Origin: Sphingobacterium sp. xlx-96
GTDB taxonomy: Bacteria; Bacteroidota; Bacteroidia; Sphingobacteriales; Sphingobacteriaceae
DNA length: 64,000 bases
Direction: 5' to 3'
Assembly (NCBI RefSeq): GCF_011007365.1
Contig: NZ_WFKM01000009.1
Span: 62,001-126,000 of the forward strand
Shown here: in pieces, positions 52,258 to 62,826 of the stretch
How positions within the stretch are numbered: the first letter of the stretch is position 1
Layout: every line of letters begins with the position of its first letter
Notes under the pieces: model-generated
What the model was told of the DNA's origin: nothing
Seen by the model: the letters and a program-made list of their open reading frames with translations, nothing else
The model's database searches: none
Made by a program: the position numbers and the translations under genes

Positions 52258-55200
52258 ATGAAATGTAGCCTGAGAAAGGTAGTGGTGATGATACTGGGGC
52301 TTTGTGGGCTGTGGTCTGTGGCTTACACGCAAGAAGTACTGGATCTGGCCGGTGAATGGCAGTTTCAGCTGGATCCGCAAAAAATCGGAATGAAGGATGC
52401 CTGGTTTCTGAAACAAGGACTTGAGGATAAGGTGGTATTGCCCGGAACCACGGATACCAATAAAAAAGGGTACAAAACAAGTCCCTGGCCACATGATTCG
52501 ATCACGAGAAAGTTCTCCTTTCCGGAGGATTTTGAAAAACCCGAATGGATATATGAACTGAATACGGCCCCCTCACAGCGCTATAAGTATATAGGCCCGG
52601 CCTGGTACCAGCGTGAAATAGATATTCCGAATGACTGGAATGGAAAGGGGGTCGAACTCTTTCTCGAAAGAAGCTTGTTTAAGATAAACGTATGGGTGGA
52701 TGGCGTTCGTGTTGGAGAGGATGTAGCCCTCTACACGCCCAGGCTATTTGACTTGACGCCGTTTGTGAAGGCCGGAAAAAAACATCGGATCACAATATGT
52801 GTGGACAATACGAATCTGATCGGTGGTATGGCGCATGGCTATACCTACCATACCCAGACCAACTGGAATGGTGTGGTCGGAAAAATGGAACTGCGTAAGA
52901 TAAATGAGCTGCATATCCGATCCATGCGTGTATTTACGGATATACATGACAAGAACGTAAGACTGGAGGTGGAGCTGGATAACCATACCGGGAGAAGGCT
53001 GCCAGCGCAGTTCAAGGTGCTGGTAAGGGGCAGCGACGGCAAGGTGGTCGCCCAAAAGATATACGCCAGAAAGGTAGAGCAAGGTAAAAGGATACAGGAG
53101 ATTGTGCTGCCTATCGACAAGGCTATCGTGCTCTGGGATGAATTTACCCCTGAGCTGTATAGACTCGAACTGGAGGTGCAGGGTGAGGGACTCGCCTTTA
53201 TGGAGACGAAAAGAGAACGCTTTGCTTTCAGGAAGATATCCACCAATGGCACCCAGATATTGGTTAATGATAGGCCCGTATTTCTGAGGGGTACCCTGGA
53301 TTGTGCGATTTATCCCAAAACGGGGTATATGCCGATGGATAGGGCCGCGTGGGAAAAGGTGCTGGGCACGGTCAAGGAATATGGAATGAATCACCTCAGG
53401 TACCATTCGGTATGTCCGCCAAAGGTAGCTTTTGATGTGGCCGACGAGATGGGGATCTATCTGCAGGCTGAATTGCTATGGGGGCCGGAGCCGACAGCGA
53501 CAAACTATGCGACAGAATACCTCTACAACGAAGGCTACCGCGTACTCAATGAATATGGCAACCATCCTTCATTTGTACTGATGGCGCTGAGTAATGAGCT
53601 GTCGTATGCTGATCTGCCCATGAAGAATAGAATCGTGGATGGATACCGCAAATATGATCCCCGAAGATTGTATGCCACGCAGGCGGGACATGTCAATAAG
53701 ATGCATACGGCTAGTGAGGTAAGGTTTAATAAAACCTGGGAAAATGAAGAGATATGTAATATACCCAGGGAAGAGCTGATAGAAAGTAATGATTTTGACT
53801 TTGCTGCCGGTAAGGGACCGGATGAGCCGCCGCTCGTGATACATGAAAATGGTCAATGGGTGATGTATCCGGGCTTTGATTTTATGAAAAAGTTTGATGG
53901 CGTGATACAACCAGACAATTTTGTGCCGATGTATGATCGGCTGCTGGCCAATGGTCTCGCGGAGAAAGATCGGGAAATGGCGAAGGCGTCCGGCAGGCAC
54001 GGGGTATGGCATATCAAGCAGGTGCTGGAGTCTATGTACCGTACTGGTGGGGTGTCAGGGTACCAGTATCTGGGGCTGCAGGATTTTCCCGGTCAATCGG
54101 AAGCTATGGTGGGGATTCTGGATCCTTTTTGGGATAGTAAAGGCTATGTGCGCCCGGAGGAGTTTAGAAGTTTCTGTTCGGAGGTGGTGCCGCTGGTACG
54201 CATGAAGAAATGGACCTATACCACCGGGGAGTCTTTGGATATAAAGGCGGAGGTCTGGAATTTTGGACCGGCAGATATAACGGGGAAGAGGCTGGCATGG
54301 GCGGTGTACAGCCCGAACGGGGAAAAGCTAATGAAGGGTAAATTTGAAGCGGGGCAGATAAAGCAAGGGGAGTCTACACCGGTAGGCAGTCTAAACTTGC
54401 CGCTGGATAAGCTCGATAGAGCGGGCAGCTATATGTTTGAGCTGGCCTTAGAAGGGACAGCCTATCGGAATACGTGGGACTTTTATGTATACCCTGTGGT
54501 GCAGCCGGTGGATCCCAAAGGGGTGCATGTGGCTGAGGTGTTGGATGAACAGGTTTTTGCCGTGCTGGAGTCGGGCGGAAAGGTGCTTTTGCAGTGGCCG
54601 CTCGAGGGGCATGGAAAGAATGTACAGAAGACGTCATTCACCCCTCATTTCTGGTCTTTTAATAGAGGTGCGCTGGGAAGGGTATACCCGGGTACGGCAG
54701 GTATGCTGTGCGACCCTGACCATCCGGTGTTTAAAGGATTTGAGACCAGAAGCTTTGCGGATCCGAGATGGATGCATATGATCCATTTTGCAAATGCATT
54801 TATATTGAACGATCACAAAGACATTGATCCATTGGTGCAGATCATTGATGATTACCATAGGAATAACAAACTGGCAGCGGTGTTCGAACTCAGGGTGGGG
54901 AAGGGTAAATTGATGGTGTGTGGACTGGACCTGGTATCGGATGAAGCCAAGAGACCGGAAATACAACATTTTAAAAACAGCCTATTGGCGTATATGCAAA
55001 GTGATGCGTTCGACCCGAAAGTGCAGATGGATAGCGTGGCCCTGGAAAGCTTAATTCCGGATCCTAAGACCGTGACCCGGGTGCTGGAGGGATCGAGCCG
55101 ATGGCCCCTGCACGATTATAGGGATGTGCTGGATGGCGATCCTGCTACCTTTTGGAGCAGTGAGTGGAATGGGGAATGGAGGGCGAGCAAGTCGCATTAT

Positions 55201-55479
55201 TTAATAATAGAGCTGCCGCAGTCTAAGCTGATCCAGGGCTGTACCTATACGCCCCGGCAGGACTCTGAAAACGGAAGGGTAGGGAAGTATGAGCTATTTG
55301 TCAGTATGGATGGAAAGAGCTGGGGAGAGGCTGTGGCAAGTGGTTCTTTTGAAAACGTGGCGCAGGTGCAGCAGGTGAAGTTTGAAAAGCCCCGGGAAGG
55401 GAAGTTCGTGAAGTTTGTGGCGCTGGAAGAGGTCAATAAAAGAAAATGGGCTGCAATAGCTGATCTTGACTTTTTCTAG
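52258..55479 (+). CDS. Glycoside hydrolase family 2 enzyme with C-terminal F5/8-type domain
   Basis: A signal peptide (VVMILGLCGLWSVAYTQ) leads into a GH2 sugar-binding jelly roll (LAGEWQFQLDPQKIGM, GPAWYQREIDIPNDW), an Ig-like domain and the TIM barrel (NDRPVFLRGTLDCAIYP, MNHLRYHSVCPP). The acid/base Glu is likely in LMALSNELSY and the nucleophile Glu in VIHENGQWVMYP. A discoidin/F5_8-type domain ends the protein (about residues 940-1073). Beta-galactosidase, glucuronidase or related exo-activity is possible; the substrate cannot be assigned. It heads the polysaccharide-utilisation locus and shares its upstream element with the ECF gene. Confidence 0.9.
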   Translation: MKCSLRKVVVMILGLCGLWSVAYTQEVLDLAGEWQFQLDPQKIGMKDAWFLKQGLEDKVVLPGTTDTNKKGYKTSPWPHDSITRKFSFPEDFEKPEWIYELNTAPSQRYKYIGPAWYQREIDIPNDWNGKGVELFLERSLFKINVWVDGVRVGEDVALYTPRLFDLTPFVKAGKKHRITICVDNTNLIGGMAHGYTYHTQTNWNGVVGKMELRKINELHIRSMRVFTDIHDKNVRLEVELDNHTGRRLPAQFKVLVRGSDGKVVAQKIYARKVEQGKRIQEIVLPIDKAIVLWDEFTPELYRLELEVQGEGLAFMETKRERFAFRKISTNGTQILVNDRPVFLRGTLDCAIYPKTGYMPMDRAAWEKVLGTVKEYGMNHLRYHSVCPPKVAFDVADEMGIYLQAELLWGPEPTATNYATEYLYNEGYRVLNEYGNHPSFVLMALSNELSYADLPMKNRIVDGYRKYDPRRLYATQAGHVNKMHTASEVRFNKTWENEEICNIPREELIESNDFDFAAGKGPDEPPLVIHENGQWVMYPGFDFMKKFDGVIQPDNFVPMYDRLLANGLAEKDREMAKASGRHGVWHIKQVLESMYRTGGVSGYQYLGLQDFPGQSEAMVGILDPFWDSKGYVRPEEFRSFCSEVVPLVRMKKWTYTTGESLDIKAEVWNFGPADITGKRLAWAVYSPNGEKLMKGKFEAGQIKQGESTPVGSLNLPLDKLDRAGSYMFELALEGTAYRNTWDFYVYPVVQPVDPKGVHVAEVLDEQVFAVLESGGKVLLQWPLEGHGKNVQKTSFTPHFWSFNRGALGRVYPGTAGMLCDPDHPVFKGFETRSFADPRWMHMIHFANAFILNDHKDIDPLVQIIDDYHRNNKLAAVFELRVGKGKLMVCGLDLVSDEAKRPEIQHFKNSLLAYMQSDAFDPKVQMDSVALESLIPDPKTVTRVLEGSSRWPLHDYRDVLDGDPATFWSSEWNGEWRASKSHYLIIELPQSKLIQGCTYTPRQDSENGRVGKYELFVSMDGKSWGEAVASGSFENVAQVQQVKFEKPREGKFVKFVALEEVNKRKWAAIADLDFF

Positions 55480-55539
55480 TGTTTTTCACAGCGTTCCAGA
55501 CACAATGGTGAAAAAAGAGCCCTAGGGTAGGGATATCGT

Positions 55540-55564
55540 GCTATCCCCGGTAATAGGGGATAGC
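55540..55564. terminator. Perfect 9-bp hairpin after the GH2 gene
   Basis: GCTATCCCC pairs with GGGGATAGC around GGTAATA. There is no U-tract, so it may be a transcript-end stabiliser rather than a classical terminator. It lies 60 bases after the GH2 stop. Confidence 0.5.
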
Positions 55565-55634
55565 AGAGCGCTAGGCCAAAAGGTAACCGGCGGAATGGAG
55601 AATGGAAAAAATACCCGCAAATAGATAGCACCGA

Positions 55635-55660
55635 ACGGAAACGTTTGCATGGATAATGTA
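55635..55660 (+). promoter_or_regulatory. 26-bp shared regulatory element, copy 2 (upstream of ECF sigma)
   Basis: It is identical to 51919-51944 and is followed by CGCTCCTTTATTAACTTTTA then CTATAATAGTGCC, similar to the stretch after copy 1. It ends 74 bases before the sigma-factor start codon, a usual operator or promoter distance. Confidence 0.75.
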
Positions 55661-55734
55661 TCGCTCCTTTATTAACTTTTACTATAATAGTGCCACTATT
55701 TGCAGCCTGGAGCTGAAATGGGAACCTTAGAATT

Positions 55735-56259
55735 ATGACAGCGGAGATCACCGAATTACTTTTTAAGCAGTATTATGCGAGGCTATGTGTCTATGCGACC
55801 GCCCTATTGGGCGATCCGCATGCTGCGGAAGATGTGGTGGCTGCGGTATTCCTCAATATGGTAGCCAACGCGACCAGCGAAGTGCAGCGCATCGGACTGC
55901 CCTACCTCTATCGTGCAGTCAAAAATGGTTGCCTGAAAAATATACGTAAAGAGAATACCCATACCAAATACCTGTCCAGTGGGATGATCGAAATCAGTGA
56001 AGAGGGCTATGATCAAAGGATTATCCAGGCTGAACTGACGGTCGCCCTGTCTGCACTGTTGGAGGAGCTGCCCGAAGGATGTAGCCGCATCCTAAAAATG
56101 AGCTATGTCGAAGGACTCAAAAATGCGGAGATAGCAGAGAAGCTCTGTATCTCGATACACACGGTAAAAAGCCAGAAAAATAGAGGCTTAATGTTGTTAC
56201 GGGAACGGGTGTCGCTGCACTATCTGCTGACCATATTGCTGTTTCTGAAAAATTTCTAA
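55735..56259 (+). CDS. ECF-type RNA polymerase sigma-70 factor
   Basis: Region 2 (YYARLCVYATALLGDPHAAE, DVVAAVFLNM) and region 4 (LPEGCSRILKMSYVEGLKNA, EIAEKLCISIHTVKSQKNRG) are clear, and the tail LLTILLFLKNF is the usual hydrophobic end of Bacteroidota ECF factors. With the FecR gene 37 bases downstream it forms the switch for the SusC/SusD genes that follow. Confidence 0.95.
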   Translation: MTAEITELLFKQYYARLCVYATALLGDPHAAEDVVAAVFLNMVANATSEVQRIGLPYLYRAVKNGCLKNIRKENTHTKYLSSGMIEISEEGYDQRIIQAELTVALSALLEELPEGCSRILKMSYVEGLKNAEIAEKLCISIHTVKSQKNRGLMLLRERVSLHYLLTILLFLKNF

Positions 56260-56296
56260 AAAAAAATAATTTTCTTTCCATCCTTTTCCGCTCCCA

Positions 56297-57457
56297 GTGG
56301 ATTATAGAGATATGGAACAGCACGCAATCCGATTGGCGCAGCTAATCGCTAAGTATATCAATCAGAATATCTCATCCGACGAATTGGAGGAACTGGAGGC
56401 CGCGGTGCCTCCGTCTGAACTCAAAAAAATCTTGTCTGATTTTGAAAAAGGACGCGAGGTACAGGACGAGCTGTTGGTTTATTTTGAATCTAAAAAGCAA
56501 CAAGCCTGGAAGAATCTACAAGCTACCGCCAAGCCCCGCTCTAAGTGGAAAATATATTATAAATATACTGCTGTAGCGGCTACGCTATTGTTGGCCGCAG
56601 CGTTGTCTCTATACTTTTTACGTAGGGATGCGCGGCAGGGGGTATACTATAACGAGGTCATACCGGATCGGGTATTTGGCCAGAAAAACGACGTCAGCCC
56701 CGGTAAGATGCAGACACTGGTGGAACTGGCCAATGGAGAGACGGTCGTGGTGCAGGATAAGATCCTGAAAATAGGAGCAGATAGCGGGCGGAATGATGCT
56801 GCTTCGGGGTTTTTTACCCAGCAGATGGATAATATAAAGACGATAACTACCCCGAAGGCGAGCAATATCGAACTATGGTTGCCTGATAATACGCGGGTAT
56901 GGCTCAATGCGGCCAGTACGCTGACAATCGATCGCGCATATAATACACGGAATAGGATGGTGTACCTCAAGGGAGAAGCTTTTTTTGAGGTGGCGAAAGA
57001 TGCGGAAAGACGATTTATGGTCGTCTCCGATAGGGATACCGTAGCGGTATACGGTACCTCTTTTAATGTCAATAGCTATGGCAAGCATCCTGCTGCTACC
57101 CTGCTCGAGGGCAAGGTCCGTATGCAGGGGCAGGAAAGAAAAATGCTGGATCTGCCGGTGGGCTATCAAGGTAGATGGCGCAATGGAGAACTCGTAGCGA
57201 TGAAGGTGGACGTAAAGAAGTATAGCTCCTGGAAAGATGGGTATTTCTACTTTAAACAGGACAACCTCAATGAGGTGGTGCAAAGGATGGCCGACTGGTA
57301 CGATATCGAGGTACAGTCGGAGGTAGCGGATAGAATGGTGCATATATCGGGCACAATAGATAAAAAGGCGAGCCTGGCGGAAGCGGTGTCCATACTGAAG
57401 GATGTCTCTGGGCTGCACTTTACGATTGAGAATAGAATATTGAAAATAACCAAATAG
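56297..57457 (+). CDS. FecR-family anti-sigma factor
   Basis: It has a cytosolic N-terminal helical part (LEELEAAVPPSELKKIL), a membrane helix near residues 93-108 (YTAVAATLLLAAALSLYFL) and a FecR domain (IELWLPDNTRVWLNAASTLT, VYLKGEAFFEVAKD, VYGTSFNVNSYG). The DUF4974-like end is FKQDNLNEVVQRMADWYDIE. It transmits the substrate-bound state of the SusC STN domain to the sigma factor. Confidence 0.94.
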   Translation: MDYRDMEQHAIRLAQLIAKYINQNISSDELEELEAAVPPSELKKILSDFEKGREVQDELLVYFESKKQQAWKNLQATAKPRSKWKIYYKYTAVAATLLLAAALSLYFLRRDARQGVYYNEVIPDRVFGQKNDVSPGKMQTLVELANGETVVVQDKILKIGADSGRNDAASGFFTQQMDNIKTITTPKASNIELWLPDNTRVWLNAASTLTIDRAYNTRNRMVYLKGEAFFEVAKDAERRFMVVSDRDTVAVYGTSFNVNSYGKHPAATLLEGKVRMQGQERKMLDLPVGYQGRWRNGELVAMKVDVKKYSSWKDGYFYFKQDNLNEVVQRMADWYDIEVQSEVADRMVHISGTIDKKASLAEAVSILKDVSGLHFTIENRILKITK

Positions 57458-57547
57458 TGAAACTTATGGATTAACAAGGACGAGTGCTGCGAAATGTCAG
57501 CGAATTAACTAACTGTAATATTAAAAAAGAAGATACCAGTCTAAATT

Positions 57548-60500
57548 ATGATGAAAAACCAGATTAAAGATAAGAGCTGGATGGTGCTAAAGTATGGTCT
57601 ACTGGTGCTGTCCATGTTTTTATTTGGCTTTTGGGCACAGGCAACGGCCCAACTGATCACGCTCAAACAGAGCAACAAGCGTATTGAAAAAGTGCTGGAG
57701 CAGATTACCGAAAGGTATAAGATTCATTTCCTTTACAAAGATGATCTATTGCTAAGGATGAAACCTGTGAGTATTGATGTGAAAGATGTCGAGATAGAGC
57801 AGGTGCTCCAGGGGCTATTTCGCGAGTCGGGCATTACCTACACGCGACGCAACAATAATATCACGCTGCAGCAAAGCGAAAGACCGAACAGCAAACAGGA
57901 TAAAATTAAGGTAACAGGCCTGGTAACCGATAGCACAGGATCTGCTATCACGGGGGCTTCTGTAGCTTTGAAATCGAACCCGGCTATAGGTACGGCTACC
58001 GATAGAAACGGTAGATTCGTGATCGAGGTAGCGCCTAATGCGGTGCTGTGGGTCAGCTATATGGGATTTACCGGCCAGGAGCTCGTCGTAACCCAGGGCA
58101 AGGACTATAAGATCGTGCTCCTGCCGGATGCGGCGGGACTGGAGGAGGTCGTCGTTGTGGGGTTTGGCAAGCAGAAGAAAGAATCGGTGGTGAGCTCGAT
58201 AGCGACGGTATCGGGGGAGACCCTCCGCGCACCCACACGCAGTCTGAGCAACAACCTGGCCGGCCAGATACCGGGACTGATCGCCGTACAGCGATCGGGG
58301 ATGCCGGGCTACGACGATGCCGAATTCTGGATACGCGGCACCAGCTCTTTTGCCGGCGGCACATCGCCTCTAGTGCTGGTGGATGGGATACCGCGAAGCC
58401 TGAATGATATTGATCCCGATGAAATAGAGACGTTCTCCTTGTTGAAAGATGCCGCAGCGACTGCCGTATACGGCGCAGAAGGAGCAAACGGGGTAATACT
58501 GATCACATCTAAAAGGGGAAAGATCCAAAAAACAGCCATAGGCTACCGCGGCGAATACTCCTACTCGACACCGACCAGGGTGCCCAGGATGGCCAACTCC
58601 TTTGACTACCTCCGTATGTATAATGAAGCGCAGGTAAATGATGGGTTGCTACCGGCATTTGGCGACGACCTCTTGGACAAGTTCCGGACCAATGCCGATC
58701 CGGATCTATACCCGAGCAGCAACTGGTACGACCTGCTGCTGCGTGACAATACCTACAATACAAGACACAACCTCAACTTTAGAGGTGGTGGAGACAGAAT
58801 GCGTTTTTTTGTGAATGCAGGCTTCTTTAACGAAAGTGGTCTGTTTGTGTCCTCCAAAGAGTATAACAACAACTCGAACTATAAACGCTACAACCTGCGG
58901 AGTAATATCGATATGGATGTGACCAATACAACGACCCTAAGGGTGGATCTGGCAGGGCAGTATGGGCAGGTGAACAGGCCATACTACGATCAGACCGTAA
59001 TATTCGATCGCTTCTCGCGGATACCGCCGCACCTATTCCCAGCGATCTATTCGGATGGAACACTGGCGGCACACCCTTCGCAGGATAATAATAAGGTGAA
59101 TCCTTACAACCAGCTGCTGGAGTACGGCTATAGAAAGGAATGGCGGTCATCCATACAGAGCCGTGTGGATATCGAGCAGAAGCTGCCCTTTCTGACACAG
59201 GGGCTACGCGCTAAAGGTACCGTGAGCTACGATGCCTATGGGGAGTTTCAGATGGCCAGGACCCGCACGCCGGAGACCTTTGTGGCTACCGGTAGGGATG
59301 ATGAGGGAAAGCTGATATTTGTAAGAAAAACCAATAAGACGGCGATGGGTGAGCCCACGGAATCGAACTCGGCAGAGAAGAAAATATACCTCGAGGCCTC
59401 GCTAAATTATGACCGCGTATTTGCCGATAGACATGATGTGTCGGCTATGGTACTGACCTACCAGAAGGAAAGGCAATTGCACAATCAGGCCCTATCGTTC
59501 CGTAAACAGGCGTATGTAGGACGGGTAACCTATAGCTATAACCGGGTATACTCGATGGAAGCCAATTTTGGGATCACCGGGTCGGAGCAGTTTGCCGAAG
59601 GCAACCGCTTTGGATTCTTCCCGGCAGTAGGGCTGGCCTATGTCGTGACCAATGAGCCTTTCTTCCCAGAGCACCTCAAACGCTACCTATCTAACTTGAA
59701 GCTACGGGCATCGGTAGGACGAACAGGTAATGACGATACCGGAAGTGAGGCTAACCGATTTATATACCGTGGCCAATTTGGAGCCTATTCTTCATATCCG
59801 ATAGGTATCGGGACAACAGGAAGCCTGGATAATCTAAATGGACTGACAGAAACCCGATTTGAAGCACCGATGATAGGCTGGGAAATCGAAAATAAAAGAA
59901 ACTTTGGTATTGATCTGGGTTTGTTCAATAACAACCTGCAGATCACGGCAGACTACTTTCAGAATGACCGCTATAATATCTTGCTCCGCAGAAGAACAAT
60001 AGTCAATGCCGCAGGATTCATGTCCAACCCTTGGCAGAACTATGGTAAGGTGCAGAATAAGGGGGTAGATGGATCGGTGACGTACAACCAGAAGCTGGGA
60101 ACAGACTTTAGCATGCAGCTACGCGGTAACTTTACCTTTGCGCGTAATAAGATAACAGAGTACGATGAGGTAAAGCAGGTCCACCCTTGGATGGAGCTGA
60201 CGGGCAAACGCCTCAACGGTATAAATGATGTCTATGTAGCGGATGGATTGTTTAAGGACGACGACTTTAATATATACACCGATGCAGATGGTAAAATTGC
60301 TTATCAACTGAAACAGGGCATAGCGCCATCGGAGCAGATGGCCAACCCGAAACCGGGGGATATCAGGTATAAAGACCTGAATGGGGATGGTATAGTCAAC
60401 GCCTTTGACCGTATTAAAGATGCCGCAATGCCTACCGTCCCTGAGATTGTTTATGGGTTTGGAACCAGCTTTAAGTACAAAGGGGCTTTTTTGAGCCTGT

Positions 60501-60937
60501 TCTTTCAAGGGGCGGCCAATGTATCGACCAATCTGAACAACCAGTCGAATGCGACATTGCCTTTCCACTGGGGCTTGTTGGAGAGTAATGTGCGGGCCGA
60601 GGTACTGGAAAGTAGGTGGACTGTCCAGCAGCCGGGACAGGATGTATTCTTTCCGAGGTTGCAGACGGTGAATATGACCAATACGAATACCGGAAGTACA
60701 TACTGGATCAGAGATGCCTCGTTCATAAGGCTGAAAAATGTCGAACTGGGGTATAATTTTGATATCAAAAAGTTGAATATCATAGGTATACAGTCAATAC
60801 GCCTGTATGCTATGGGACAGAATGTGGCGCTGTGGGATAAAGTGAAGATGTATGACCCCGAGCTGGGAAATAGTGCAGGTGGTACCAAGTACCCGCTGCC
60901 ATCGATGTGGACGGGTGGACTGGAATTGTCGTTTTAA
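57548..60937 (+). CDS. SusC/RagA TonB-dependent transporter with STN domain
   Basis: A signal peptide (LLVLSMFLFGFWAQATAQ) precedes the STN domain (ITLKQSNKRIEKVLEQITER), a CarboxypepD_reg domain (VTGLVTDSTGSAITGASVAL), the TonB-dependent plug (GTSPLVLVDGIPRSLNDIDP, LLKDAAATAVYGAEGANGVI) and a long beta-barrel ending GGLELSF. At 1129 residues it is standard. With the SusD next to it, it imports oligosaccharides released at the surface. The STN domain fits control by the FecR/ECF genes upstream. Confidence 0.96.
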   Translation: MMKNQIKDKSWMVLKYGLLVLSMFLFGFWAQATAQLITLKQSNKRIEKVLEQITERYKIHFLYKDDLLLRMKPVSIDVKDVEIEQVLQGLFRESGITYTRRNNNITLQQSERPNSKQDKIKVTGLVTDSTGSAITGASVALKSNPAIGTATDRNGRFVIEVAPNAVLWVSYMGFTGQELVVTQGKDYKIVLLPDAAGLEEVVVVGFGKQKKESVVSSIATVSGETLRAPTRSLSNNLAGQIPGLIAVQRSGMPGYDDAEFWIRGTSSFAGGTSPLVLVDGIPRSLNDIDPDEIETFSLLKDAAATAVYGAEGANGVILITSKRGKIQKTAIGYRGEYSYSTPTRVPRMANSFDYLRMYNEAQVNDGLLPAFGDDLLDKFRTNADPDLYPSSNWYDLLLRDNTYNTRHNLNFRGGGDRMRFFVNAGFFNESGLFVSSKEYNNNSNYKRYNLRSNIDMDVTNTTTLRVDLAGQYGQVNRPYYDQTVIFDRFSRIPPHLFPAIYSDGTLAAHPSQDNNKVNPYNQLLEYGYRKEWRSSIQSRVDIEQKLPFLTQGLRAKGTVSYDAYGEFQMARTRTPETFVATGRDDEGKLIFVRKTNKTAMGEPTESNSAEKKIYLEASLNYDRVFADRHDVSAMVLTYQKERQLHNQALSFRKQAYVGRVTYSYNRVYSMEANFGITGSEQFAEGNRFGFFPAVGLAYVVTNEPFFPEHLKRYLSNLKLRASVGRTGNDDTGSEANRFIYRGQFGAYSSYPIGIGTTGSLDNLNGLTETRFEAPMIGWEIENKRNFGIDLGLFNNNLQITADYFQNDRYNILLRRRTIVNAAGFMSNPWQNYGKVQNKGVDGSVTYNQKLGTDFSMQLRGNFTFARNKITEYDEVKQVHPWMELTGKRLNGINDVYVADGLFKDDDFNIYTDADGKIAYQLKQGIAPSEQMANPKPGDIRYKDLNGDGIVNAFDRIKDAAMPTVPEIVYGFGTSFKYKGAFLSLFFQGAANVSTNLNNQSNATLPFHWGLLESNVRAEVLESRWTVQQPGQDVFFPRLQTVNMTNTNTGSTYWIRDASFIRLKNVELGYNFDIKKLNIIGIQSIRLYAMGQNVALWDKVKMYDPELGNSAGGTKYPLPSMWTGGLELSF

Positions 60938-60968
60938 CCGGTCGGTGTAATTTTAAGAATCGTAAATC

Positions 60969-62810
60969 ATGAACAGAACAATAATAGCTATAGCAATAGC
61001 GGCCATGCTGGCCGCATCATTTACTTCGTGTAAGAAGTTCTTGGATGTATCGGACGAGCTGGCGGAGGAGCTGGACTACGAAAAGGTGTTCAGTGAACCG
61101 GATAATTTGCGCCGGTTTCATCGCGTAGTGTATACCGGTATACCGAATACTGCCGAATTTATGCGGGAGCTTACGGGCACTGACTTGCCCTGGCCTCAGC
61201 TCACAGATGAGATCGAAAGGGCGCAAGGGGCCGACTTTAATATGGTCGCGTTCAATTCGTCGCACACCGCCTATGGGCGGTGGGATCTGTATTATAAACT
61301 GATAAGACAGGCCAACGTATTCTTGGAGCGGGCTAAAGCAATACCTAAACAGGGCGATGCAGATTACGTGTCGGATGAGGAGCTAGCTAGCTTACAGGTG
61401 GAAGCTCGTTTTTTTAGAGCCTACTACCACTACCTGCTCTTCGAACAGTATGGGCCTGTGCCGATTATGGATTATCTGGTGGATCCGAACAGCAGCAGCC
61501 AGTTGGACTTTGCTCGCAACAGCGTCGATGAGGTGGTCAAGTTTGTATACGATGAGTTGACTTTTTGCGCGGGGGCACTAAAGGACCCGAATCTGACAGA
61601 TGTAAATCGCTTGGGCGTGCCAACAAGGGGGACCGCACTGGCGGTGCGTGCCCGCTTGATGATGTATGCCGCGAGCCCACTATTCAACGGGGGATATGCA
61701 GAAGCATTGCAGGTCAGGAATCCCGATGGTAAACAGCTATTCCCGGCTAAGGATAATGCGAAGTGGAATGCCGCACTGAAAGCGATGCAGGAATTTATGG
61801 ACTATGCCAATACGGGCCACTATGAGCTCTTTAAAGTGATGAAGACCGATGGATCGATAAATCCAGACGAAAGCCTCTACCAGATGTTTATGAGTATGAA
61901 CAAGGAGGTGATATTCGCGCGGACGAATGGCAATTTTGGAAATATATCGTCTAGGGCCGGACTGGATGGCTGGAATGTACCCCGAGGTGTCCGAAATGGG
62001 AATACAACAACTGGATACATGGCGATAACCCAGGAGCTGGTAGACGATTTTTTGATGCGGGATGGGCTGACTATCGAGGAGTCGCCGCTGTATAAGGAAA
62101 CAGGATTTTCGGTGGCGGGGGATGACCCGACCGGACGTACCGATGTGGGAACCTACCGCATGTGGACCAATAGGGAACCGCGATTTTATCGTACGGTGTT
62201 CTATAACAAGCGTAAATGGCATGTAGGCAATGAAGTGGTCGCCTGGCACAGAGGTGGGAATAGCGACAACTCGTCGGGCATAGACAACGCACGTACCGGC
62301 TACCTGATGTACAAGCGCATGAGCCGTAGGGTGTACAACCTGAGCCCTAACCCTACCTCGGAATATAGACCGGCAATTATTCACCGCCTAGCGGAGTTTT
62401 ATCTGCTCTATGCAGAGGCGCTCAACGAAGTGAATCCAAACGACCCCCGTATCTTGGAATACGTGGACAAGGTGAGGGAGCGGGCTGGCGTACCGGCACT
62501 CCGCACGATAAAGGCGGGTATCGTAGGTGATCAGGACGCACAACGGGAGGCTATACGACGCGAAATGCGGGTAGAACTGGCTACCGAAGGACAGCGCTAC
62601 TTTGACGTGAGGCGTTGGATGCTGGCCGAAACAGATGGTTATAAGCAGGGGGGCGCGATATATGGCATGAATGTATTTGCGAATGAAGCGGGATTCTACC
62701 AAAGGACGAAAGTGGAGGACAGGGTGTTCACGAAGGCGATGTACCTGTACCCGATCCCATTGACGCAGATACAGAATAGTAAACTGTTGGTTCAGAATCC
62801 ATTGTATTAA
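60969..62810 (+). CDS. SusD/RagB-family surface lipoprotein
   Basis: The lipobox lies in LAASFTSCKKFLDVSDELAE. SusD features include FFRAYYHYLLFEQYGPVPIM, the TPR-like helices and the C-terminal IRREMRVELATEGQRYFDVR, ending MYLYPIPLTQIQNSKLL with a final NPLY. The 613-residue length is on the long side for the family. It forms the substrate-binding lid of the SusC barrel. Confidence 0.95.
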   Translation: MNRTIIAIAIAAMLAASFTSCKKFLDVSDELAEELDYEKVFSEPDNLRRFHRVVYTGIPNTAEFMRELTGTDLPWPQLTDEIERAQGADFNMVAFNSSHTAYGRWDLYYKLIRQANVFLERAKAIPKQGDADYVSDEELASLQVEARFFRAYYHYLLFEQYGPVPIMDYLVDPNSSSQLDFARNSVDEVVKFVYDELTFCAGALKDPNLTDVNRLGVPTRGTALAVRARLMMYAASPLFNGGYAEALQVRNPDGKQLFPAKDNAKWNAALKAMQEFMDYANTGHYELFKVMKTDGSINPDESLYQMFMSMNKEVIFARTNGNFGNISSRAGLDGWNVPRGVRNGNTTTGYMAITQELVDDFLMRDGLTIEESPLYKETGFSVAGDDPTGRTDVGTYRMWTNREPRFYRTVFYNKRKWHVGNEVVAWHRGGNSDNSSGIDNARTGYLMYKRMSRRVYNLSPNPTSEYRPAIIHRLAEFYLLYAEALNEVNPNDPRILEYVDKVRERAGVPALRTIKAGIVGDQDAQREAIRREMRVELATEGQRYFDVRRWMLAETDGYKQGGAIYGMNVFANEAGFYQRTKVEDRVFTKAMYLYPIPLTQIQNSKLLVQNPLY

Positions 62811-62826
62811 ATTTAATTGTTTAGAG

